15,291 nt of DNA from Anaerolineae bacterium (GTDB lineage: Bacteria; Chloroflexota; Anaerolineae; 4572-78). Positions 6,664 through 13,041 of this stretch are shown piece after piece. Numbering within the stretch: the stretch's first letter is position 1; each line of letters starts with the position of its first letter. Below the pieces are notes generated by a model that was given only the letters and a program-made list of their open reading frames with translations, made no database searches and was not told the DNA's origin. The translations under genes and the position numbers were made by a program. The DNA is taken from positions 1 through 15,291 of the forward strand of contig JALVZI010000645.1 of the NCBI GenBank assembly GCA_027022125.1. The letters are read 5' to 3'.

Positions 6664-9600
6664 TTATTCACCGCCATCAGCGACCGCGCCATCCAGCAAT
6701 TCATCAACTTCTTTAAACTCGGTATATGCCTGCCCCAGCATGTGATGCACGGTGTTCCGCAACGTGTGATAATTTTCCAGCGTTTGCGGGCTGAGCTGAT
6801 TGAGCATCGTTTGGGCGCGGTTATACCACTGCATCGCCACTTTGGGCGCATACATTGCCATCGCCTGCTCGGCGGCTTGCACACAGTATGGCAACGCTTT
6901 TTCCGGCATATCGGCTTGCTCATAATGGTGTGCCAACCACACGGCACGCCGGGGGGTGACGGGTTCGCGTTCCAGCGCGGCGGCAATTTGCCGATGCAGC
7001 AGCAACCGCCGCGAAACGCCAATGTCGGCATACAAAACTCGCTGAATTTCGGAATGGCGCGGGGCGAATTCGCCGGGGGCGGGCATTTCAACAATCAGCA
7101 ATCGCGCCAGCGCATCATCCAACTGATTCAGTGTCTCCGAATCGGACAATCCACTGACGGTATTCAGATTTTTCAGATTGAATGTTTCGCCCCACACCGC
7201 CGATTGCCGCAACAGCGTTTGCGTGTCGGGGTCCAAATGATGCAATCGCCGCCAGATGGCTTCTCTGAGTGCGCCGGGAAAACGAATGCTCTCCGGCGCG
7301 GCGAAATGCCATGCGCCATTTTGGTGCACGGCGCGTCCATCATCCAACAACCCGTAAGCGATTTCTTCCACATACAGTGGATTGCCGCCGGTGTGCTGTC
7401 GAATTTTTTGCACCAGTGCCGACGGCACATCCCCGCCGAAAATGCGAGTCAGCAATTTTCGCACGCCCGCATCCCGAAAACCGTGCATGACGATGGTTTC
7501 GGGGTGGATACCGGCATCCGCCAGTTTTTGCAGCATTCGGGTCAGCGGGTGCGTTTCATCCAACGCAGACGGGCGATATGTGACCAGCACCATCACCCGC
7601 ATGGTCGAGAGTCGGCGCAGCAGATAGTACAGCAAATCGAGCGTCGCCCGGTCGGCGCGGTGAATGTCTTCCAGTAGAATGAGCCACGGCTGCCGCTGCG
7701 ATTCCTGCGCCAAAAATTGATGTATGTCACGCAAAAATTGCCGCATCGCCGCCACCGATGGCTGAACCGGCGCGGGGTCGAACCGGAAATCGGCGGCGCA
7801 GGGTCGGAGTATCGGCGCGATGGTTGCCAGTATGCCGCGCATCTGCGGGTTTTCCGGCAGGCGGGGATTTTCTTTCAAATATGCGCACAAAATTTCGGCA
7901 AACGGCGCATACGGCAGCGAGATTTCCGCAGCGAAAGTTTCGCCAATGCCGACCACCGCGTCGCTGCGGGCGGCGCAGAATTCCCGCGCGAATGTGGATT
8001 TCCCCGCGCCCGCTTCGCCGGTGATGGCGATAATTTGCCCCTGCCCGGCGACGGTTTTTTCCCACAGCGCGGCGAGTCGCTTTTGGGCGGTGCGGCGCAC
8101 CAGCGGCGGACGGTCGCCGCCGAGCATACGGTGCAGGGCGTTTTTCACTGCTGTCACCGCCGGATACCGGTCATCGGGATTTTTCGCCAGCAATCGCAAA
8201 ATGATGTGTTCCAGCAGCGGGGAAATTTCAGGGTTGAATTGGCGCGGGGGTGGCGGCATTTCCAGCAGATGTGCCTGCAAAATTTGCTGCTCGTCGCCGG
8301 AAAACGGGAGTCTGCCGGTGAAAAGCCGGTACAGCAGCACGCCGAAGGCATACAAATCGGTGCGGGCATCTATCGGTTCGCCGCGAATCTGTTCGGGGGC
8401 GAGATACGGCGTGTTGAGCAGCAGCAGCGGCGCTTCGAGCAAATTGTGCCCTTCATCCAAATGCCCCAGCCCGAAACCGTTGATATTCACGCCATCGGGC
8501 AGCAGGAAAATGTTTTGCGGTTTCAAATCGCCGTGTACCACCCCGAAACTGTGGGCATACGCCAGCGCATCGGTGATATGGCGCACCACCGCGACACGCT
8601 CTGCGGGCGAAAGATTGTCCAACCGTGATTGCAGCGGTTCCCCCGCGATAAATGCTTCCACCAAAAAGGTGTAATTTTCGGTTTGGGCATAATCCAGCAA
8701 TCGGGTAATGGCGGGGTGATTCAACTGCCGCACATCCGGCGCAAATTGCAAAAATTTGGCGGTGGTTTCCGCGCCGAAAAAAGGCGAAAGGATTTTCACC
8801 GCCACGGGATGACCGGTGCGGGTGTCGGTGGCTTTCAGCGCGATTCCCAGCGGGCTTTCGCCCAATTTCTGCTCGATGCGGTAGCGGTCGCCGACCAGTT
8901 GCCCCGGCAGATTGAGCGTTTCTCTGGTTTTCACGGCGGTCAGCGCCGCTTCCACCGACGGGTAGATGGCGAAGATATTTTCGTATCCGCTCAATTTGAT
9001 GGTTTCGATGATACCGGGCGACGGGTTCGCCAGCACAACCTGACTGCCGCCTTTTTTGCGGTGCAGCGCCAGCAGGGCTTTCAACCCCGCCACCGATAGC
9101 GTTTCGATTTGCGACAGGTCGAGAATGGGGGTTGAATGTGTTTCCTGCGCCATCAACTGCACCAACTGCGTTTCCAACTGCCCGATGCTGTGGTGGGTAA
9201 ATGCGCTCGACGGGGTGAGCACCGCCGCATTCCGCTCGGCGGTCAATTGCACATCAATTTCGCCGGGCGGCGACAGGTCGATGGTCAGCCCTTCATACGC
9301 CACGATAATTTCGCACTGCGGCAGAGAGGTATCCTGCGCGCGGTAGGCTTCGGCGGTTTGCTGAACCTGCAACAGTTCCGCATCGGAGTTGGTCGGGTCG
9401 TGATGGAAAAGCAGCAGGCGTTTCGCCCCGGCGGCACGCGCCAAATCGACGCCAATCATCGCCGAACTGTGTCCCCAGTCCACTTTTTGCCACGCCTCTT
9501 TTAAAGTGTACTGCGCATCAAAAAGAAGTAAATCGGCATTGCGGAAAAAGTTGATGTACGGACGGATGCTCTGCTCATCCAGATTTTTGTATTCCGCGTC

Positions 9601-10218
9601 ACTGGCAAACACAAAAACGCTGTTTTTATCTTCGAACCGGTAACTGTATGCCACGCCGGGGTGAGCATTGGGGATAGTGTTGACCGTCAGATGTCCCACC
9701 GTGAACGGCTGCCCCACTTCCACCGTGATGAATTTTCGCTCGGCGCGCATGTAATCCAGCGAAACGGGGAATGTCAGCGGATGCTGCTGGTTTTCCAGCG
9801 CGGTTTTTACGGGGTGGATGCTGTAAAAATACAACCGGTTGCCGGGGATGAACGCGGGCGCAAAAAAGGGGAACCCCTGAATATGGTCCCAGTGGGGATG
9901 GCTGAAAAAAATGTGAATGACCCCTTCGCCGCGCCCGCACGCGCCTTTCATCAATTCCAACCCCAACTCGCGGATGCCGGAACCGGCATCCATGATGAAA
10001 ATATCTCTGCCCGCCTGAATTTCGACGCAGGCGGTATTGCCCCCCGCCGTGCCGCGCACCAGCGGCGGCAGCGATTGCACATACGCCCGCACCGCCGATT
10101 CATCGGTGGTATCGATGGGCGGCATCTGTAAAATGGCGTTAACTATTTTCTCTTCGATGGCATCGGGTTTTATGGGCGACGGGATTGACCCGCGCGCCCC
10201 CCAAATTCGTATTTTCAT
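6664..10218 (-). CDS. Multidomain signalling fusion: MBL phosphodiesterase-like / STAS / pseudokinase / AAA-STAND ATPase / helical repeats
   Basis: 1184 residues in one open frame. Residues 1-315: metallo-beta-lactamase fold of the Lactamase_B_2 type, with H107-x-H109-x-D111-H112, H186, D207 (FASDAEY), H250 and the HHDP at 272-275 as metal ligands; a hydrolase, probably phosphodiesterase-like. About 320-430: STAS-like domain (ILDLSQIETLSVAGLKALL), as in anti-sigma-factor antagonists. About 445-700: Ser/Thr kinase fold with Lys475 (VAVK), HGDLKPQN (562-569) and APE (607-609), but DFG reads GFG (Gly581) and the alpha-C Glu position is Phe492, so it is probably a pseudokinase. About 705-1000: AAA_16/STAND ATPase, Walker A GEAGAGKS (734-741), Walker B LILLEDIHRAD (846-856). 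The rest is helical and TPR-like. The N-terminus MKIRIWGARGSIPSP fits the MBL family, supporting the ATG at 10218, although no ribosome-binding site is evident. No TM segment, hence cytoplasmic. Substrate and partners are unknown. Confidence 0.88.
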   Translation of the reverse strand: MKIRIWGARGSIPSPIKPDAIEEKIVNAILQMPPIDTTDESAVRAYVQSLPPLVRGTAGGNTACVEIQAGRDIFIMDAGSGIRELGLELMKGACGRGEGVIHIFFSHPHWDHIQGFPFFAPAFIPGNRLYFYSIHPVKTALENQQHPLTFPVSLDYMRAERKFITVEVGQPFTVGHLTVNTIPNAHPGVAYSYRFEDKNSVFVFASDAEYKNLDEQSIRPYINFFRNADLLLFDAQYTLKEAWQKVDWGHSSAMIGVDLARAAGAKRLLLFHHDPTNSDAELLQVQQTAEAYRAQDTSLPQCEIIVAYEGLTIDLSPPGEIDVQLTAERNAAVLTPSSAFTHHSIGQLETQLVQLMAQETHSTPILDLSQIETLSVAGLKALLALHRKKGGSQVVLANPSPGIIETIKLSGYENIFAIYPSVEAALTAVKTRETLNLPGQLVGDRYRIEQKLGESPLGIALKATDTRTGHPVAVKILSPFFGAETTAKFLQFAPDVRQLNHPAITRLLDYAQTENYTFLVEAFIAGEPLQSRLDNLSPAERVAVVRHITDALAYAHSFGVVHGDLKPQNIFLLPDGVNINGFGLGHLDEGHNLLEAPLLLLNTPYLAPEQIRGEPIDARTDLYAFGVLLYRLFTGRLPFSGDEQQILQAHLLEMPPPPRQFNPEISPLLEHIILRLLAKNPDDRYPAVTAVKNALHRMLGGDRPPLVRRTAQKRLAALWEKTVAGQGQIIAITGEAGAGKSTFAREFCAARSDAVVGIGETFAAEISLPYAPFAEILCAYLKENPRLPENPQMRGILATIAPILRPCAADFRFDPAPVQPSVAAMRQFLRDIHQFLAQESQRQPWLILLEDIHRADRATLDLLYYLLRRLSTMRVMVLVTYRPSALDETHPLTRMLQKLADAGIHPETIVMHGFRDAGVRKLLTRIFGGDVPSALVQKIRQHTGGNPLYVEEIAYGLLDDGRAVHQNGAWHFAAPESIRFPGALREAIWRRLHHLDPDTQTLLRQSAVWGETFNLKNLNTVSGLSDSETLNQLDDALARLLIVEMPAPGEFAPRHSEIQRVLYADIGVSRRLLLHRQIAAALEREPVTPRRAVWLAHHYEQADMPEKALPYCVQAAEQAMAMYAPKVAMQWYNRAQTMLNQLSPQTLENYHTLRNTVHHMLGQAYTEFKEVDELLDGAVADGGE

Positions 10219-10252
10219 CGGCAGATTATCGTGGCATTATGTTACGCTCATT

Positions 10253-10281
10253 ATTGTAACATATGTATGAACATAACTCAA
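10253..10281 (-). promoter_or_regulatory. Sigma70-like promoter of the fusion gene
   Basis: On the minus strand TTGAGT (10276-10281), a 17-nt spacer and TACAAT (10253-10258) match consensus at 4/6 and 5/6. It lies in the 82-bp gap between the BtpA-family gene and the fusion gene and predicts a leader of roughly 28 nt. The fusion gene can therefore be expressed independently of the upstream gene. Confidence 0.6.
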
Positions 10282-10300
10282 CGGGATTTTTGGGGGACTA

Positions 10301-11098
10301 TCACCGCAGCCGAGTAACTTTTTCCATAAACGCTCGCACTCGCCCGCCATCGACCGGCTGTGTCCAGTGCCCGCTCGTTTTAAAATACGACCCCACAATC
10401 AGCGCATCGGCGACGGGTAAAAATTGCGCCACATTTTCCGGCGTAACCCCCGACCCCACCAGCACCGGAATTTCCACCGCCGATTGCACTGCCGCCACTT
10501 CTGCGGCATCGGCGGGCGAACCGGTTGCCGCGCCGGTGACAATCACCCCGTCGCTCAAGAAAAATTCGGCGGCGTGTGCCGTCTCCGTCAGCGATACATC
10601 GGCGGTGAGCGCGTGTGCGCTGTGTTTTTTCTTGATGTCGGTGAGCACCAAAATATCCTCCGCGCCGATTTGCCGCCGGTAGCGCAGCAATTCGCCCGCA
10701 TCGGCATTAATGATGCCCTCATCGGCGGTGTGGGCGAACACAAACCCTTCCGCGCGGATAAAATCTAACCCCGCCGACTGCGCCGCTGCCAGCGCGGAAA
10801 AATTCGCACCCGCCAAAATTTGGATGCCGCAGCGCAAACCGGTGGCACGTTTCACTTCGTATCCCACAATGGTCATCGCCGCCACAATTTCATCGCCCAC
10901 CTGCCGGTTCAGATACGGCACATCGTGCATATTTTCAATTGCCAGCATATCAATACCGGCATCGCGGTAAATTTCGGCTTCGCGGACGGCTTTTTCCACA
11001 ATCGCCCGCACCGAGCCGCCGAATTTCGGTGTGCCGGGCAGTGCATCCACGTGAATCATACCGATGATGGCTTTGCTGTTTTTTAAAAAATTGGGCAT
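10301..11098 (-). CDS. BtpA/SgcQ-family TIM-barrel protein
   Basis: 265 residues, the normal length for the BtpA/SgcQ family. The family signature is clear: GMIHVDALPGTP at 13-24, the IENMHDVPY segment at about 54-62, RAEGFVFAH, VLTDIKKKHS, and a phosphate-binding-type VGSGVTPENV loop near the C-terminus. BtpA is known as a factor for photosystem I stability in cyanobacteria, while SgcQ belongs to an E. coli sugar-phosphate cluster; many members occur in non-phototrophs and their reaction is undefined. No photosynthesis gene is visible here, so a nucleoside- or sugar-phosphate role is more plausible than a photosystem role (inference). The ATG at 11096-11098 has GGAGG 7 nt upstream. The fusion gene follows 82 bp downstream on the same strand. 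Confidence 0.9.
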   Translation of the reverse strand: MPNFLKNSKAIIGMIHVDALPGTPKFGGSVRAIVEKAVREAEIYRDAGIDMLAIENMHDVPYLNRQVGDEIVAAMTIVGYEVKRATGLRCGIQILAGANFSALAAAQSAGLDFIRAEGFVFAHTADEGIINADAGELLRYRRQIGAEDILVLTDIKKKHSAHALTADVSLTETAHAAEFFLSDGVIVTGAATGSPADAAEVAAVQSAVEIPVLVGSGVTPENVAQFLPVADALIVGSYFKTSGHWTQPVDGGRVRAFMEKVTRLR

Positions 11099-11127
11099 TG
11101 TTTTCCTCCGTTGTTCTCTATTTTTCT

Positions 11128-11159
11128 ATACGATTATCATACGATTATTATACGACTTT
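11128..11159. repeat. Three direct repeats of ATACGATTAT, 11-bp period
   Basis: ATACGATTAT starts at 11128 and 11139, and a degenerate copy (ATACGACTTT) starts at 11150, an exact 11-bp spacing. The array abuts the DnaA-box array. Read on the minus strand the copies contain TATAAT (11147-11152) and TATGAT, so they also coincide with likely -10 elements of the BtpA-family gene. They could be protein-binding iterons, an AT-rich unwinding segment, or both. Confidence 0.6.
11147..11152 (-). promoter_or_regulatory. Possible -10 box for the BtpA-family gene
   Basis: TATAAT is read on the minus strand, 48 nt from the ATG. The -35 zone falls in the DnaA-like boxes (about 11168-11176), where only a poor match, TTGTGG at 19-nt spacing, is seen. 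If real, the promoter would be occluded by a protein bound to these boxes. Confidence 0.35.
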
Positions 11160-11207
11160 ATCCCCTGTTCTCCACAATTGTCCACAGTTTATCCGCAGTT
11201 ATCCACA
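11158..11207 (+). promoter_or_regulatory. Phased array of five DnaA-box-like nonamers (candidate oriC)
   Basis: Five same-orientation nonamers are compared with the DnaA box TTATCCACA: TTATCCCCT at 11158 (2 mismatches), TTCTCCACA at 11168 (1), TTGTCCACA at 11178 (1), TTATCCGCA at 11189 (1) and TTATCCACA at 11199 (exact). Start-to-start spacings are 10, 10, 11 and 10 bp, one helical turn each, so DnaA would line one face of the DNA. AT-rich sequence follows on the right. This fits a replication origin or a DnaA-regulated divergent promoter; dnaA and dnaN are not in the window. Confidence 0.6.
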
Positions 11208-11354
11208 GATTTTCTCCTTTTTCTCGAATTTTTATCAACGAGATTGTAAAAATGCACTTTTATTTTTTGACTCGTTTGCAATCTTTTTGCAATGTTTGCA
11301 ATAAAACAATAGGAATAATTGCCTACGCAATTTTGCGCAACTTTTCTAGTGTGC
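11208..11354. other. AT-rich segment with three TTTGCAAT repeats (possible unwinding element)
   Basis: This strongly AT-rich stretch between the DnaA-like array and the LCP promoter has no gene. TTTGCAAT occurs at 11275, 11286 and 11295 in the same orientation. The inverted pair AATTGC (11317-11322) / GCAATT (11327-11332) and the palindrome TTGCGCAA follow. TTATCAACG near 11232 is a weak sixth DnaA-like match with two mismatches. If the array is an origin, this would be the natural place for duplex unwinding. Confidence 0.4.
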
Positions 11355-11360
11355 TATAAT
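11352..11360 (+). promoter_or_regulatory. Extended -10 promoter of the LCP gene
   Basis: TGC-TATAAT is a perfect -10 with the TGn extension (TG 11352-11353, TATAAT 11355-11360). The -35 region (TTGCGC or TTTGCG at 16-17 nt) is weak, as usual for extended -10 promoters. Only 8 nt separate the -10 from the ATG at 11369, so transcription would start about 1-3 nt before the start codon. Confidence 0.65.
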
Positions 11361-11368
11361 CGCACGCT

Positions 11369-12892
11369 ATGACAACACGAACGAATGTGAAGCACTCGCA
11401 AGATTATCAACTTCCGACATCGTTTGCGCGTTTTTTGTCCATCGTATTCACACTGCTGTTCCTGCTAGCCGGCGCATTTGTCGGATATTTATTGTACAAT
11501 TCCGTAAAACAGACCGTTGCCTCCATCGAGGTTCCCAACCTGCCATACATTGATTTGTCGCTGCCATCGGTGGGAGGCAGTTCCCGCCCCACCATCGGCG
11601 TGATTCCCCAACGCGGCGGCGAAATACCCATCACCGGTATTACCGGCGTTCCCCTACCCGATTACAAACAAAAACAGCGGGTGAACATCCTGCTTTTGGG
11701 TATCGACAAACGCCCCGACGAGCAATACGCCCGCACCGATACAATGATTTTAGTGACGATTGACCCGGAAAACAAAACTGCCGGGATACTTTCGTTGCCG
11801 CGTGACCTTTGGTTGGAAATTCCCGGTTACGGCGAATCGCGCATCAATACCGCCTACTATCTGGGGGAAAAAGACGGCTATCCCGGCGGCGGTCCCGCGC
11901 TGGCGATGAAAACCGTGCAGTACAATTTCGGTGTTCCCGTGCATTTTTATGTGGAAGTGGATTTCGACGGGTTCCGCAAAATTGTTGATACGCTCGGTGG
12001 GCTAGACATCAATGTGCCATACACGCTCGATGACCCGACCTTCCCCAGTGATGATTACGGTTACGACCCCTTCCATATTGATGCCGGTATGCAGCACATG
12101 GACGGCGCAACCGCGCTGAAATATGCTCGCACCCGCCATATCGACTCTGACTTTGGGCGCGCCGAACGCCAGCAGCAGGTGCTCATCGCCATAAAAGATA
12201 AAGCCCTGCAATTGGGGCTGCTGCCAAAAGTGCCCGAACTGTGGACGACCATGGCAGGCACGGTAAAAACCGACTTGCAATTGGTGGATATTTTGGAACT
12301 GGCGAATCTTGCGCCGGATATTGCCCCGGATAAAATCGAAACGGTGGTGCTGGACGAAAATTACACCGTCAATTATACCACCGATGGCGGGGCGATGGTA
12401 CTTTTGCCGCTGCGCGAGAAAATCCAACCGGTGATTGACCGTATGTTCGCCGAAGTGAAAGCGGACGAACCGTCGCAAGCGGAAATTATCGCCGCGCAAG
12501 CCGCGCAAGCCACCCAAACCGCGCAGATGCAGGCACAGCAACAGCAGCGAGAAGAGTTGAAAGCCCAACTCGCCGCCGAAAACGCCAATATCATCATTCA
12601 AAACGGCACGCCCACCGAAGGGCTGGACGCGCAAACCGCGCTTTTCCTCAAAGAGCAGGGCTTCAATATCGTGCAATTCGGTCCCGCAGAAAGTACCGAT
12701 TACCCTCGCACGGTCATCGTAACTTACAGCAATAAAGATTACACACTCGGCACGCTGGTGAATTTCTTTAACGTGGCGCCCGAAAACGTGCGTCGCAGCC
12801 CCAACCTGCAAAGCGATGTGGATATCCGCGTCATCATCGGCGCAGATTTCCAACTGCCGGAAGAATCGCCGCAATCATCACTGCTCAAATAA
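11369..12892 (+). CDS. LCP (LytR-CpsA-Psr) family wall-polymer ligase with LytR_C domain
   Basis: Membrane-bound phosphotransferase of the kind that moves polyprenyl-linked anionic glycopolymers onto peptidoglycan. The 507-residue product has a cytoplasmic N-terminus, one TM helix at about 21-44, a Pro/Gly-rich linker to about 103, and the LCP domain at about 104-280: VNILLLGIDKR, ARTDTM (Asp124), LSLPRDLW (Arg145, Asp146), ESRINTAY (Arg158) and the YARTRHIDSDFGRAERQQQV core (Arg254, Arg256). An Ala/Gln-rich probable coiled coil covers about 370-405, and a LytR_C domain about 406-495 (IIIQNGTPTEGLDAQTALFL). No Shine-Dalgarno precedes the ATG at 11369, and the promoter is so close that the mRNA may be leaderless; GTG at 11387 is a possible alternative start. 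A strong terminator follows. The acceptor polymer is unknown. Confidence 0.93.
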   Translation: MTTRTNVKHSQDYQLPTSFARFLSIVFTLLFLLAGAFVGYLLYNSVKQTVASIEVPNLPYIDLSLPSVGGSSRPTIGVIPQRGGEIPITGITGVPLPDYKQKQRVNILLLGIDKRPDEQYARTDTMILVTIDPENKTAGILSLPRDLWLEIPGYGESRINTAYYLGEKDGYPGGGPALAMKTVQYNFGVPVHFYVEVDFDGFRKIVDTLGGLDINVPYTLDDPTFPSDDYGYDPFHIDAGMQHMDGATALKYARTRHIDSDFGRAERQQQVLIAIKDKALQLGLLPKVPELWTTMAGTVKTDLQLVDILELANLAPDIAPDKIETVVLDENYTVNYTTDGGAMVLLPLREKIQPVIDRMFAEVKADEPSQAEIIAAQAAQATQTAQMQAQQQQREELKAQLAAENANIIIQNGTPTEGLDAQTALFLKEQGFNIVQFGPAESTDYPRTVIVTYSNKDYTLGTLVNFFNVAPENVRRSPNLQSDVDIRVIIGADFQLPEESPQSSLLK

Positions 12893-12908
12893 CCGTTCGC
12901 ATTTCCGC

Positions 12909-12947
12909 ACGGGGACTGACAATTGTTCAGTCCCCGTTTTTTTTTTT
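12909..12947 (+). terminator. Rho-independent terminator of the LCP gene
   Basis: ACGGGGACTGA (12909-12919) and TCAGTCCCCGT (12927-12937) form a perfect 11-bp stem around CAATTGT, followed by 11 T residues (12937-12947). It lies 17 nt after the TAA stop and separates the LCP gene from the acyl-CoA dehydrogenase genes. Confidence 0.95.
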
Positions 12948-12981
12948 GCGCTTTTTTCGGAACAATTACAGAACATCCCGG

Positions 12982-12990
12982 TGATACACT
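12982..12990 (+). promoter_or_regulatory. Possible extended -10 promoter for the acyl-CoA dehydrogenase pair
   Basis: TGA-TACACT (TG 12982-12983, TACACT 12985-12990) resembles an extended -10; the sequence 17 nt upstream (ACAATT) is a poor -35. It lies between the terminator and the ribosome-binding site at 13032-13036, where a promoter is expected. Confidence 0.4.
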
Positions 12991-13041
12991 AAACTTTAAC
13001 GCAATGTGTCATTATTGGAATCCATACCAACGGAGGTATTC

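Noticed and set aside
11128..11207. Plasmid or phage replication iterons
   Set aside because: No Rep, Par or phage gene is present; the flanking genes are chromosomal, and the nonamers match the DnaA box itself.
11128..11302. CRISPR array in the repeat-rich divergent spacer
   Set aside because: Repeats are only 8-10 bp with 10-11 bp periods and no spacers; there are no cas genes.
12474..12590. CAG/GCA-rich stretch in the LCP gene as a repeat element
   Set aside because: It is in frame and encodes an Ala/Gln-rich linker or coiled coil, so it is ordinary low-complexity coding sequence.
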